A stretch of DNA of 64,000 bases from UBA5072 sp963822145 (GCA_963822145.1 CAWGGG010000004.1:806001-870000); one strand, 5' to 3'. Counted from the first letter of the stretch, positions 52,180 to 62,336 are shown. Notes: generated from the sequence alone by a model not told the origin. Program-made: numbers and translations.

Positions 52180-53062
52180 CATCATCACCAAGGGTTATTT
52201 TAATCCAATTTCCGTCACTATTTTACTGATCCTGGCTGCTATTGAAACAGCGCTCTATTACTTCCAGATCATTTCGGTTTACTTCCTGGTCATTGCGCTG
52301 ATCCTTTCCTTATTGGGGGCTGTTTCCATACAGATTGCCGATCAGTGGGAAAAAGCAGTAGTTTTGAGAATGGGCAAATTCAGAGGACTAAGGGGCCCCG
52401 GGATTTTCCTCATTGTCCCCATTGTTGACCGCGTGATCAACTATATCGACCAGCGCATCCGTGTAACAGATTTCAAAGCAGAACAAACCCTGACCAAGGA
52501 CACGGTTCCGGTGAATGTGGTGGCAGTTATTTACTGGACCGTATGGGACGTGGAAAAATCAGCCCTGGAGGTACAGGACTATAATGCTGCCATTGAATAT
52601 GTGGCACAAACCGGATTGAGGGATATCATTGGCAAGCATGAACTGGCTGATTTGCTTCAGGACAGGGAGAAAATTGCCAATGCCCTGCAGATTGTGCTCG
52701 ATGAAAGCACAACACCCTGGGGTATAACTTGCCAGAATGTTGGCATCAAGGAAATTACAATCCCTCAGGCCCTCGCGGACGCCATGAGCAAGCAGGCACA
52801 GGCTGAGCGAGAAAGAAGGGCCCGGGTGATCCTGGGAACCGCGGAAACGGAAATTGCCGAAAAGTTCGCCAAAGCCAGCGAGGAATACATAAACAATCCG
52901 GTAGCCCTGCAACTCAGGGCCATGAACCTTATTGGGGAAGGGCTGAGAGAGAAGGCTTCCCTGATCATTGTACCCAGCACGGCCCTTGATTCAATGAACC
53001 TGGGTGTTATGGGAGGGTTAGCCTCCCTGGGCAAACAGCAGATGCCTGAAACACCGGCATAA
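52169..53062 (+). CDS. slipin / SPFH (band 7) family membrane protein
   Basis: A 297-residue protein with two N-terminal hydrophobic segments (about 10-50) and an SPFH/band 7 domain (about 55-215: QWEKAVVLRMGKFRGLRGPG, DRVINYIDQRIRVTDF, PVNVVAVIYWTVWDVEKSAL) followed by a coiled-coil-prone helix (LADAMSKQAQAERERRARVI). Slipins form oligomeric rings in membrane microdomains; their bacterial role is unclear. The ATG at 52169 overlaps the GntR stop by 11 bases. No NfeD partner is adjacent, although many bacterial slipins have one. Confidence 0.92.
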   Translation: MKTNIITKGYFNPISVTILLILAAIETALYYFQIISVYFLVIALILSLLGAVSIQIADQWEKAVVLRMGKFRGLRGPGIFLIVPIVDRVINYIDQRIRVTDFKAEQTLTKDTVPVNVVAVIYWTVWDVEKSALEVQDYNAAIEYVAQTGLRDIIGKHELADLLQDREKIANALQIVLDESTTPWGITCQNVGIKEITIPQALADAMSKQAQAERERRARVILGTAETEIAEKFAKASEEYINNPVALQLRAMNLIGEGLREKASLIIVPSTALDSMNLGVMGGLASLGKQQMPETPA

Positions 53063-53112
53063 TTATGCCTGATAATCCCGTTTAACAGCATCAAGGAATA
53101 GTTGACGGCGGA

Positions 53113-54450
53113 TTACTGTCCTATTTTTTCAACAATATAGGCGCCGATCCTTTTGCCTTGCTCGGCCCCGGTATCCACACTGAACCTGTAGTGGATACCA
53201 CCGTATACCCGGCTTATGGATGCTTCAGCAGCGGCTTCCCGGAAGGAATTAAAATGACGCTGCATGCCGATGTACCGCAAGTCGCTCGTATCCTGGAAGG
53301 CAAAATTCTCGCCAAAAAGGGATGTCAGTACCATGGCGGCAGATGCCGTTATGGTGCTGTGACCGCTGGTGTATTCCGGGAAGGGTGGCGTTTGCAGGAA
53401 AGGCATCCAGGCCGGATCAAAGGTTTCGTTAATAATCGTAACCGGTCTGATATAACTGCTCCGGTATTTTTCGTCCCAGCAGGAAATAAACCCTTCATAC
53501 AGGGCCAAAGCCGTCATGGCATAAGCCCGGGCAGTTTTAACCGCATCGGCACCGGATTGTTTTGAAGCAATGGCACTGATACCCATCCAATGTCCGCCTG
53601 GTGTGATTTTCTTGTTGCCAAACATCATGTGGCCCGAATGCTCAATGACAAAAGGATTGTCATCCCAGTAACGCGCAATCTCCATTTGCTCATCAGTCAG
53701 ATTCTTGTTAATACTGTATACTTCCCGCACGCTTCTGAAGAACACACTGTTGGTATCCAGGCTGAACCGGGGCGGCCGGGCCGGCAAAAACTGTGAAGCT
53801 GAATCCATGACCATCGGCTTCATGGTATTCCAGCACCATTCAACACCATCCAGGTAATCGGGCGGTGTCGGCCTCCATTTCCCCGGATCATTGCTGCCCA
53901 GGTATTTCGGTTTACCCCTTGATGCAAGATATCCGTCAGTCTTCGCCCTGGCCAGAATGACCCTGGCAATGGTATCGCCAAAAGATACGGAACGCACGAA
54001 GGTAGAATCATCCAACAAGGCCTTATAACTTTTGTATAAGGATTCTTCATAGCGATCCAGGGAATCCACTGAAAAAACCCTGACATTCCTTACGACATTG
54101 AAGAAAGCCTTACTGGCGGCAAGCGTGTAATTGTAAGATTTATCTGGCTCGGGTTTAGGCATGGGGCCAAAACCATGTAACTTTTCGGCTATTGAGGCTG
54201 CGTCTTCCTCACTGAACCGGATGGCCTCATAGGATGCCAGGGCAGCGTAAACATAAAGCCTGCTGGCCACAGGAGGGGTAAAAACGTCATAAATGATCAC
54301 CTGGGTGAGCTGATCCTGGTTCTGATGCAAAACATCAACATCGTTTAATGCCGGTGTTTGTTTCTGAACACAGCTGAGAAATGAAGTGATCAGAATGCCC
54401 GCCAGGATAAATCTGATGCTTTTGTTTCTGTTGGTTATTGATGGTTTCAT
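53113..54450 (-). CDS. vanadium-dependent haloperoxidase-type phosphatase (PAP2 superfamily) lipoprotein
   Basis: A 445-residue secreted protein with a lipoprotein-type signal (lipobox LSC near residue 27). The vanadate/phosphate-binding residues are visible: K-x6-RP in KYRSSYIRP, SGH in EYTSGHSTITA and SR-x5-H in SRVYGGIHYRF. This is the vanadium haloperoxidase / type 2 phosphatidic acid phosphatase fold. Whether it oxidises halides or hydrolyses phosphate esters cannot be told from these motifs. It lies 36 bp after the FG-GAP gene, a pairing seen repeatedly in Bacteroidota. Confidence 0.88.
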   Translation of the reverse strand: MKPSITNRNKSIRFILAGILITSFLSCVQKQTPALNDVDVLHQNQDQLTQVIIYDVFTPPVASRLYVYAALASYEAIRFSEEDAASIAEKLHGFGPMPKPEPDKSYNYTLAASKAFFNVVRNVRVFSVDSLDRYEESLYKSYKALLDDSTFVRSVSFGDTIARVILARAKTDGYLASRGKPKYLGSNDPGKWRPTPPDYLDGVEWCWNTMKPMVMDSASQFLPARPPRFSLDTNSVFFRSVREVYSINKNLTDEQMEIARYWDDNPFVIEHSGHMMFGNKKITPGGHWMGISAIASKQSGADAVKTARAYAMTALALYEGFISCWDEKYRSSYIRPVTIINETFDPAWMPFLQTPPFPEYTSGHSTITASAAMVLTSLFGENFAFQDTSDLRYIGMQRHFNSFREAAAEASISRVYGGIHYRFSVDTGAEQGKRIGAYIVEKIGQ

Positions 54451-54486
54451 AAGCTAATCAGGGTTTATAAATGAATACTATCATGC

Positions 54487-55881
54487 CTAAATTGCAGTAT
54501 TTCTGGTTTCTCCGGAACTATTGGAAATGATGATGCTGGTTATGTTTTTATAAGTCAGTATGAAACGCGTTGATTGTGAAAGAAAGGATGAGCCGTAATA
54601 AAACTCAAGCTTTCTTTTGGGACCGTTGCTGAGGGTGATTTGGGCACTGACATCGTCTGGAAGCAAAGGTACAAAGCCAACCTCTTTATTCAGGGCAAAA
54701 ACTTTCAGGGAGCCCCGGTTTTGTCCGGCTGCCAGTAAATACCTGCCATCCTTATCTTTAAAAGAGACCAAACCCTTGCCGTTGCCAGGTATATAAATTC
54801 CGCTCTGGGCAATGGAGAGCGCTTTAAATCCACCTTTGCCATCTCCTTTCAGCAGCAAGCCATTCAGTGCATCATAACGCCCCACAGAAACTTCAGTTCC
54901 CCAGTCATTTCCGCTGACGACTACATCAAGATAACCATCCCCGTCAAAGTCCTCCACAGCCATGCCATTGAGCACAGAAATCTGGGCGGCTGCCGGCAGG
55001 GGTATCATGGTGAACCTGCCATTGCCATCATTCCTGCAGAAGGAAGAAGAAAGGTAATTTGCCTTCAGCTTTAAGCCCCGTTCCAGTTGTTCTTCGGTAA
55101 ACAATTGGTCAATAGTGGCAGTAGCAAAGGATCTATAATTCTGAAACCTGGAACGCATACTGATCATCTGTTTTACTGCATCATCCCGCATGTGCACCGG
55201 GAATTCCTTTTTCGTAGTATCTTCCTGGCTGGCTGACAGATAAATCGAAGGAAAGGCATCATAGCTGCCGTTATTATCAAAATCGCCGGCATAAATGGAG
55301 ATGGGATTCATTTCGGTAGCCTGGTAAAATGAGTTTTTTCCCAGGTTGCCCAGCACATAATCCATATCGCCGTCGTTGTCAAAGTCGCCGGGAGCAATGG
55401 AGTTCCACCATCCGACCTGTTTGCTGATGCCGCTCAGGGAGGTAATATTCTTAAAAGACCCCCTTTCATTTTTCAGCAGGGTTACAGGCATCCATTCGCC
55501 GGCAAGGATGAGATCAGGCCAGCCGTCGTTGTTAAAGTCGGTAAAAAGAGCATCGCATACCAGCCCGATATTCAGGAGATCTTTCGCATTTTCGCTGGTT
55601 ATATCCGTGAACCTGACCTCACCGGATTTTGAATCATTCCTGAGAATAAAGCTGGAAACAGGTCTGGGATAGTGCCAGGGATCAATCCGGCCGGCAAGGA
55701 AGAGGTCAAGATCACCGTCCTTATCGAAATCTGCAGATCTTACGCAAAACTTGCTGCCAAAATTCTGTGGCAGTGCCCTAGCATTTTCTTTAAAACTTCC
55801 CTTTCCATTATTCACATAAAAATGATCCTGATAAACTGCCGTATTGGGCTCATTCTCATATCCTCCGGAGGCTATGTACAA
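54487..55881 (-). CDS. C-terminal part of a frameshifted FG-GAP/VCBS repeat protein
   Basis: This 464-codon frame has no real start: its first codon is a TTG inside a repeat (the sequence before it reads FDADGDRDLD). It continues the FG-GAP repeats of the gene at 55928-58087, with further DxDxDGxxD loops such as DFDKDGDLDLFLAG, DFNNDGWPDLILAG and DFDGDGYLDVVVSG. Removing one A from the A-run at 55939-55942 joins the two frames into 1,199 residues. I therefore read it as the 3' part of one gene. If the shift is real the gene is broken; it may equally be a sequencing error. Confidence 0.75.
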   Translation of the reverse strand: MYIASGGYENEPNTAVYQDHFYVNNGKGSFKENARALPQNFGSKFCVRSADFDKDGDLDLFLAGRIDPWHYPRPVSSFILRNDSKSGEVRFTDITSENAKDLLNIGLVCDALFTDFNNDGWPDLILAGEWMPVTLLKNERGSFKNITSLSGISKQVGWWNSIAPGDFDNDGDMDYVLGNLGKNSFYQATEMNPISIYAGDFDNNGSYDAFPSIYLSASQEDTTKKEFPVHMRDDAVKQMISMRSRFQNYRSFATATIDQLFTEEQLERGLKLKANYLSSSFCRNDGNGRFTMIPLPAAAQISVLNGMAVEDFDGDGYLDVVVSGNDWGTEVSVGRYDALNGLLLKGDGKGGFKALSIAQSGIYIPGNGKGLVSFKDKDGRYLLAAGQNRGSLKVFALNKEVGFVPLLPDDVSAQITLSNGPKRKLEFYYGSSFLSQSTRFILTYKNITSIIISNSSGETRNTAI

Positions 55882-55927
55882 GTCCAGGTCACGATCTCCG
55901 TCGGCATCAAACAGCAGGATGCCGGTA

Positions 55928-58087
55928 TCATCCCATGATTTTCAACGATGCTTCGACATCGGGCAGGAGGGCCCGCTGCAGGAATTTTCCGTCGGGCTGC
56001 TGGTAAAACAGCATGGCGCTGTGAAAGGCCGAGCCTCCGGAAACCAGGTCATCCAGGCCGTTTCCGTCTATATCGCCGGCAGCAATGGCCGGACCGTATT
56101 CTGAGAATTTATGGGGGAGCAGTTTCTGAATGTTGAAATCCACAAAATCAACTTCCTCCTGCACATAATTTATGCCTACCGAACGGGTTATCTCAGTAAA
56201 CAGAGGACTGTCAGCCTGGAGCGGGTGGGGAAGGAGACTTTCCATTACAGCATCCGTTATATCGGCCTGAATCACCTGGTCAACAGAAACGTGATGAAGC
56301 ACCTGCTTTTTACCATTCTGCCAGCGTATCAATACGGAATCCAGTTCTGTTGTCTGTCCAACACCAAAGTGGGCTATGGGTTCGATGGTTGAAAGATAAC
56401 CCACGAAGGGATTGTTTTCCCATACCTGTTTTTTCCCCTGGTCGTAATGAATTTCAATCCATGTACCGAGTCCCGATTTATTCTGATCTTCGCCGATAAG
56501 TTGCACCTGCAAATAATGGCTGTTTTCCGGGTTCAGTTCCCGGACATTATTCCTGTATAATGATGCCTCATCATTAATATTGTTCATCAACAGGTCGAGA
56601 TCTCCGTCCCTGTCGAGATCCACGTATACTGAGCCATTCGAGAAAGTGGGCACAGTCATGCCCCAGGTCTGGGAAACATCGGAAAAAGTGAGATCACCAT
56701 TGTTCCGGAAGGCATAGTTGTGCAGCTTCACTTCCGGGATCTGCATGAGAATCTGGTTCTTGGTGGCCGTGAGATAAGCTTTGTTCCGGAACATGGCGAA
56801 ATCATGATCGGTTATGTCCCGGGGAAATCCATTGCTGATTATTAAATCGTTATATCCGTCATTATCAAAATCAGTCATCATGGGTGTCCAACTCCAGTCG
56901 GTTGCCGTTATCCCGGCATAATACCCGATTTCACTGAAAACAGGCGCACCGAGAGAATCATTCTGACCGGTCCGGTTGCCCTGATTGAGCTGAAGGGTAT
57001 TTCTAACATACTGGTAGCTGTAACCGTATCGTTCCGTATTCTGATATATCTGGTAGCTGTTGGGACCGAGCATCATTTTCTTCCGGTAGTTATCCTCAGG
57101 GTTCATATCCAGGGTAACCAGGTCCAACAATCCGTCATTGTTAATGTCCCCAACAGCATTCCCCATTGAATTGGCCGAGGTGTGCTTAAAATATTCAGTG
57201 ATCCTGTCGGTAAAGGTGCCGTCCCGGTTGTTGATCCAGAGAAGGTCATTGGTTAGAAAGTCATTGCTCACAAAAATATCCTTCCAGCCATCGTCGTTGA
57301 TATCAAAAATGCTTGCAGCATGACCGTAACCTTCTGTTTGTATTCCGGCAGATTTTGAAACATCGGTGTACACCGGGTGGTTCAGGGAATCATTCCAGTC
57401 GTTTCGGAATAATTTGCCGGTGCTGGGATTACTGCCGTCTTTCATTACCGGGTGAAACAGGTAGGGTGAAATCCTGTCATTGATCTCATTGACAATCAGA
57501 TAAACATCGAGATCTCCGTCATTATCGTAATCAAAGAATGCAGCCTGCGTGGTATGTGATTCATCATCCAGTCCATATTCGGCAGACAACTCCCTGAATA
57601 CCGGCATCCCCTGTTTGTTCAGACCCTGGTGAATGTACAGCAGGTTTTTCCTTTTTTCAGGTTCCTTCCTCAGGGTTGCGGATACATAAAGATCCTGCCA
57701 GCCGTCTCCATTGACATCCGTTACGGCCACTCCCCGGCACCACTTGCCTTCACCGCTGACCCCGGCTTCTTCAGTGACATCCTGGAAGACAAAATCCCCC
57801 TGGTTCATGTATAACCTGCAGGGAACCAGGTTCCCTGTAAAAAAGACATCCGGCAAACCATCATGATTGAAGTCCCCGATACCTACCCCTCCTCCGTTAT
57901 AGATGTTTTCAACATCCAGCTGGTTGATGGAATCATTCTCAATGATCCGGTTATTGAAAGATATGTGGGAGTGTTTTGCATCGATTCTCTCAAAGAGTAA
58001 ACTGTTTCGGCTGCAGGAATAGATTAGGAAAAGTAAGGCGAGTAATGGCAAGGACCAGTGAGCTGCAGAGGATCGGAAGAATTGCAT
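55928..58087 (-). CDS. FG-GAP/VCBS repeat lipoprotein with ASPIC/UnbV domain (N-terminal part, frameshifted)
   Basis: A 719-residue frame with a lipoprotein signal (lipobox YSC near residue 25) and a series of FG-GAP beta-propeller repeats with calcium loops (DFNHDGLPDVFFTG, DVNGDGWQDLYVSA, DYDNDGDLDVYLIV). Near residues 545-630 is an ASPIC/UnbV domain (YLSTIEPIAHFGVGQ, VLIRWQNGKKQ). It should be a surface-exposed propeller that binds carbohydrate or protein. The frame ends abruptly in SLKIMG-stop; the expected continuation lies in the next frame. With the downstream part it makes about 1,199 residues, the usual size of this family. A haloperoxidase gene follows. Confidence 0.85.
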   Translation of the reverse strand: MQFFRSSAAHWSLPLLALLFLIYSCSRNSLLFERIDAKHSHISFNNRIIENDSINQLDVENIYNGGGVGIGDFNHDGLPDVFFTGNLVPCRLYMNQGDFVFQDVTEEAGVSGEGKWCRGVAVTDVNGDGWQDLYVSATLRKEPEKRKNLLYIHQGLNKQGMPVFRELSAEYGLDDESHTTQAAFFDYDNDGDLDVYLIVNEINDRISPYLFHPVMKDGSNPSTGKLFRNDWNDSLNHPVYTDVSKSAGIQTEGYGHAASIFDINDDGWKDIFVSNDFLTNDLLWINNRDGTFTDRITEYFKHTSANSMGNAVGDINNDGLLDLVTLDMNPEDNYRKKMMLGPNSYQIYQNTERYGYSYQYVRNTLQLNQGNRTGQNDSLGAPVFSEIGYYAGITATDWSWTPMMTDFDNDGYNDLIISNGFPRDITDHDFAMFRNKAYLTATKNQILMQIPEVKLHNYAFRNNGDLTFSDVSQTWGMTVPTFSNGSVYVDLDRDGDLDLLMNNINDEASLYRNNVRELNPENSHYLQVQLIGEDQNKSGLGTWIEIHYDQGKKQVWENNPFVGYLSTIEPIAHFGVGQTTELDSVLIRWQNGKKQVLHHVSVDQVIQADITDAVMESLLPHPLQADSPLFTEITRSVGINYVQEEVDFVDFNIQKLLPHKFSEYGPAIAAGDIDGNGLDDLVSGGSAFHSAMLFYQQPDGKFLQRALLPDVEASLKIMG

Positions 58088-58261
58088 GTTAGCGTTGATA
58101 AAGTGGACTGATTCTAGATCTGTTTATTCAGATTTTCTTTTAACAACAGAAGGAATGGATTTGTTTAATACCCTTACCGGATCCTGTTTATTTTTTTTCG
58201 TGTATCCCTGATTTAAAATTTCTATCTTACCAGGGGCTAAAATGATTGCAAAATAATCAAA

Positions 58262-60526
58262 ATGGGACTTATTGATCGCATTGGTAAGATCTTTGGCCTT
58301 AACCAGGAAAGATCAAGGAAGCCGGAAAATAATGATTCCCCGGAAAAAATCACCCCGGCAGCATCAGAAGGCCGGGAGGAACTCCTGAACAAATTTCTCA
58401 GTCATATAGTACCCCGGGAAACACCATTGCAGACTGTACCTAAGAAGCCTGAACTGATCAGTTTTCAATCTATTAAGGTATCTGATTTTCCAGGCTTGCC
58501 GGTAACAACAAAACTGGAGAAAAAGGTCCTTGAACTACGGCAGATTGCCGCCTCCATTGAAAAACGGGAACCTGATCTGAAATCCTCTGCCAACCTTGAT
58601 TTTTCAGGATTCAGGGTAAATTACAGCCTCGTTCTGAATCCTGCCCAGCTGGCCGGGGTGATCACAACGGAAAAGCCTGTACTTTGCATTGCAGGTGCCG
58701 GCAGCGGAAAAACACGTGTAATTGTTCACCGGGTTTCTTATCTCATTGAAAAGGGTATTCACCCCGAATCCATTTTGCTGCTTACGTTCACCCGGAAAGC
58801 AGCCAATGAAATGTTGCTTCGGGTGGAAACCCTGCTTCGGGATAAGAATGCCGGCAAAGTCACCGGTGGAACCTTCCACTCCTTTGCCAGCTATGTATTA
58901 CGCAAATATGCCAACCTTCTTGGACTTCCTCCCAATTTCACCATAGTGGATACGAGTGATTCTGAAGATATTATCGATCTGATCCGTACCGAACTTCAAT
59001 TCAATAAGAAGGATCAGAAATTTCCCAAAAAAGGAAGGATCTACGACATCATTTCATATTCCAGGAATAGGCAAAATACCATCCGGGATATTATCCTCAG
59101 GCAATACACCGGTTTGGAAGAAAGGATTCCCGACATCGAGCTCATTTATTCAGCCTATACCCGATACAAAAAAGCCAGCCAAATTCTTGATTTCGATGAC
59201 CTGATGGAAGTATTGCATGAGTCACTCAAAGTCAACCCGAAATTCAGGGAAATCATGCAGAACACTTATCAGTACGTTATGGTAGATGAATTCCAGGATA
59301 CCAATACGTTACAGAATGAGATTGTACAGCTTATTTCTGGCAAACACAGACGCCTTATGGTAGTTGGCGATGATTCACAAAGCATTTACGCTTTTCGAGG
59401 GGCGGATTATGAGAACATCCTTCGTTTTCCTGAGGTTTATCCCGATTGTGTTGTGGTGAAGATTGAGGAGAATTACCGCAGCAATCAGCATATACTCGAT
59501 TTTACCAACAGTATCATGGATCATGCCAGGATTGGCTACAAAAAAACACTGTTTACCCGGCACCAGAACCAGCAGATGCCTGTGGTAAAGCGGACATACG
59601 GACAGGAGGATGAGGCGGTGTTCATCGTTGACCGTATGCTTGAACTCATAGAGCAGGGCGTTCCTTTGCACCAGATTGCTGTGCTGAACAGGGCCGACTG
59701 GCATAACCGATATGTTCAGGCAGAACTGAGCAAAAGAGGCATCCCTTATGTGGTGGTCGGCGGATTTAAATTTAACGAGCGGATGCATGTCCGGGATGTG
59801 GTGGCCTTCCTGAGGCTCACCTTTAATCCTTCCGATGCTGTTTCGTGGCACCGGGTACTGAAGTATATCGGGGGTATCGGACAGGTTACAGCCACCCATG
59901 TGATATCCACCATTCAGGAATCAGATAACAGCTTTTCTTTTCAGGCTTTCCGGCAGAAAAAGTTTTATAACGATCTGTATGAAATGGGATCCATGCTCTC
60001 CCATGCCAGCCAGCCGGTTTACACGCTCACCCAGAAAATTGCCATCATCAGAGATTATTATGCACCGCTTCTGAAGGCACGTGAAGAGGATTACCTGCAA
60101 AGGATGCAGGATATAGAAGTGCTTGTGGATCTGGCGAGAAAATACAAGAACATCGATCGTTTTCTCTCTGATTTTGCATTGGACCCGCCTTCCAAAAGAA
60201 TCGCCGACCAATCAACTCCCCTGATCGATGAGGGCGAGGAAAATGGCAAGATCACCATAAGCACTGTTCACTCGGCAAAAGGACTCGAGTGGTATGCCGT
60301 TTTTATTCCCCATGCCCTGGACGGTATGTTTCCCTCCATTCGTGCCACCGACATTGAAGAGATGGAAGAGGAACGCAGGCTGTTTTACGTAGCTTGCAGC
60401 AGGGCTAAGGAGGAATTGTACATAACGGTCCCCCGTAATATATATTCCTATGACGCCTTCTTTCACCTGCCATCCCGGTTCCTGATCGAAATTGGCCGCG
60501 ACAAATACATATTGGAAGAAGATTAG
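58262..60526 (+). CDS. UvrD/Rep-type superfamily 1 ATP-dependent DNA helicase
   Basis: A 754-residue helicase with the SF1A motifs in order: Walker A IAGAGSGKTRV (near 143), motif Ia TFTRKAANEM, motif II MVDEFQDTN (near 340), motif III VVGDDSQSIYAFRGA, motif V ISTVHSAKGLEW and motif VI VACSRAKEELYIT. It unwinds DNA 3' to 5' in repair or replication restart. Compared with E. coli UvrD, it has about 115 extra residues before the helicase core and lacks the long C-terminal tail. It stands alone between divergent and following genes. Confidence 0.94.
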   Translation: MGLIDRIGKIFGLNQERSRKPENNDSPEKITPAASEGREELLNKFLSHIVPRETPLQTVPKKPELISFQSIKVSDFPGLPVTTKLEKKVLELRQIAASIEKREPDLKSSANLDFSGFRVNYSLVLNPAQLAGVITTEKPVLCIAGAGSGKTRVIVHRVSYLIEKGIHPESILLLTFTRKAANEMLLRVETLLRDKNAGKVTGGTFHSFASYVLRKYANLLGLPPNFTIVDTSDSEDIIDLIRTELQFNKKDQKFPKKGRIYDIISYSRNRQNTIRDIILRQYTGLEERIPDIELIYSAYTRYKKASQILDFDDLMEVLHESLKVNPKFREIMQNTYQYVMVDEFQDTNTLQNEIVQLISGKHRRLMVVGDDSQSIYAFRGADYENILRFPEVYPDCVVVKIEENYRSNQHILDFTNSIMDHARIGYKKTLFTRHQNQQMPVVKRTYGQEDEAVFIVDRMLELIEQGVPLHQIAVLNRADWHNRYVQAELSKRGIPYVVVGGFKFNERMHVRDVVAFLRLTFNPSDAVSWHRVLKYIGGIGQVTATHVISTIQESDNSFSFQAFRQKKFYNDLYEMGSMLSHASQPVYTLTQKIAIIRDYYAPLLKAREEDYLQRMQDIEVLVDLARKYKNIDRFLSDFALDPPSKRIADQSTPLIDEGEENGKITISTVHSAKGLEWYAVFIPHALDGMFPSIRATDIEEMEEERRLFYVACSRAKEELYITVPRNIYSYDAFFHLPSRFLIEIGRDKYILEED

Positions 60527-60602
60527 CATTTGTTCCTTTATTACTGGACTGTTTTTTAAATAAGCTAACAATGATATATATTTACCATACAATCCATTTA
60601 TT

Positions 60603-61328
60603 ATGATAAAATACATCAACCTGCTGCTTTTTGCCGGCATGATCGTGATGAATTATCTTGCCAATGCACTTCCCCTGAACAATAAAACTACAGGTCAGCT
60701 CTCCGACTCCTATCCCAACCTTTTTGTTCCGGCCGGGATCACATTCTCCATCTGGGGAATTATTTACCTGTTGCTTGGCGTATTCTGTGGCATCCAGTTT
60801 TTAGGATCCCATAAAGGATTGCTTTTAAAGATCGGATGGCTCTTTGCCTTGTCATGTTTGCTGAACGGAATCTGGATTGTTTCCTGGCATTATGAAAAGC
60901 TTACATTGTCCCTAATTGTCATGATCCTCCTGTTGGGGATCCTGACCCTGTTGAACTTCAGGATACAAAATCTTTCCCTGGGTCTCGTAAAAGTCACATT
61001 CGGCATATACCTGGGTTGGATCTGTATTGCCACAATCGCCAATGTTACAGCATTGCTGGTGCATTACAACTGGAATGGTTTCGGCATCAGTGAAGAGATC
61101 TGGGCCATCATCATGATCGTCCTGGGCGCCTGTATTGCCTCATGGGTGCTATTCAGACTTCAGAACCCGTTTGTGGGCCTTTCGGCAATATGGGCCTTCA
61201 CCGGCATTATTTTAAAACGGCAGGATGATTACACTTCTTTAGTAATAGCCTCTTCGGTTGCCATTGCTGTGGTTGCAGTGTTTGCAATTTGGGGATTCCT
61301 TCAGAAAAATACCTATAGCTTAACCTGA
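60603..61328 (+). CDS. TspO/MBR-like tryptophan-rich membrane protein
   Basis: A 241-residue inner-membrane protein with seven or more hydrophobic segments. LFVPAGITFSIWGIIYLLL, NGIWIVSWHYEKL and GLSAIWAFTGIIL match the TspO-related group that is longer than classic five-helix TspO. Classic members bind porphyrins; the role of this longer group is not established. The aldo/keto reductase gene follows after 36 bp, so the two are probably co-transcribed. Confidence 0.75.
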   Translation: MIKYINLLLFAGMIVMNYLANALPLNNKTTGQLSDSYPNLFVPAGITFSIWGIIYLLLGVFCGIQFLGSHKGLLLKIGWLFALSCLLNGIWIVSWHYEKLTLSLIVMILLLGILTLLNFRIQNLSLGLVKVTFGIYLGWICIATIANVTALLVHYNWNGFGISEEIWAIIMIVLGACIASWVLFRLQNPFVGLSAIWAFTGIILKRQDDYTSLVIASSVAIAVVAVFAIWGFLQKNTYSLT

Positions 61329-61364
61329 AATCGAACCTGAATTTTTTAATTTATTATTATTACC

Positions 61365-62336
61365 ATGAAACATCGACTTTTGGGCAGAACCGGATGGAAA
61401 GTTAGTGAAATAGGGTATGGTATGTGGGGCCTGGCCGGATGGACTGGATCAGATGATGAAGAGTCCTTTCAATCATTGCAGCTGGCTGTGGATCTGGGCT
61501 GCAATTTTTTTGATACAGCCTGGGGTTATGGAAGCGGGAAAAGTGAAAGTATGCTGGGCCAGCTTGTCCGTTCGAACAAAGGCAAAAAACTATATACAGC
61601 CACGAAAGTTCCGCCCAGGAATTTCAAATGGCCCAGCAGGCGCGAATATACCCTGGATGATTGTTTCCCTCCCGATCATATCGAGGAATATGTGGAAAAG
61701 AGCCTCAGGAATGCCGGCCTGGATTCCTTTGACCTGATGCAGTTCCATACCTGGGAGGATCATTGGCTAGAAGATGAAAGGGGCATGCATAAGATGATGG
61801 ATCTTAAGTCCCAGGGGCTGTTTCATGCCATTGGCATCAGTATGAACCGTTGGGAACCCTGGAACGGTATCAAGGCTGTCAGGAGTGGTCTTATTGATAC
61901 GGTACAGGTCATTTATAATATTTTTGATCAGAATCCGAAAGACGAATTGTTCCCTGCATGCCGGGAGATGCAGGTTGGGGTTATTGCGAGAGTGCCTTTT
62001 GATGAGGGTTCACTGACAGGCACCCTCACCAGGGAAAGCAAATGGCCTGCAGGTGATTGGCGAAACACGTACTTCGTACCTGAGAACCTGATACCCAGTG
62101 TGGAACATGCAGACGCCCTGAAACCGCTGGTTCCCCGGGGAATGACCATGTCTGAAATGGCGCTGAGGTTTATCCTGGGAGATCCAACTGTAAGTACCAT
62201 AATACCCGGGATGCGTAAAAGCAGTCATACTAAAGTGAACATGGAAACCAGCGACGCAGGTCTCCTTGATCCTGCACTGATGAAATCGTTGGAAAAGCAC
62301 CGTTGGGACCGTGAACCGCAGGAATGGTCACAGTAA
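61365..62336 (+). CDS. aldo/keto reductase
   Basis: A 323-residue NADPH-dependent oxidoreductase of the AKR superfamily. The catalytic set is visible: Asp and Tyr in FDTAWGYGSGKSE, Lys in YTATKVPP and His in LMQFHTW. The cofactor-binding end has TIIPGMRKSSH. These enzymes reduce aldehydes and ketones in the cytoplasm; the physiological substrate is unknown. It lies 36 bp after the TspO-like gene and is convergent with the methyltransferase gene (33 bp gap). Confidence 0.92.
   Translation: MKHRLLGRTGWKVSEIGYGMWGLAGWTGSDDEESFQSLQLAVDLGCNFFDTAWGYGSGKSESMLGQLVRSNKGKKLYTATKVPPRNFKWPSRREYTLDDCFPPDHIEEYVEKSLRNAGLDSFDLMQFHTWEDHWLEDERGMHKMMDLKSQGLFHAIGISMNRWEPWNGIKAVRSGLIDTVQVIYNIFDQNPKDELFPACREMQVGVIARVPFDEGSLTGTLTRESKWPAGDWRNTYFVPENLIPSVEHADALKPLVPRGMTMSEMALRFILGDPTVSTIIPGMRKSSHTKVNMETSDAGLLDPALMKSLEKHRWDREPQEWSQ

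Noticed and set aside
55928..55960. Programmed ribosomal frameshifting as the explanation for the split FG-GAP gene.
   Set aside because: Joining the frames needs one base to be skipped, the A-run is only four long, and no stimulatory structure is evident. An indel or sequencing error is simpler.
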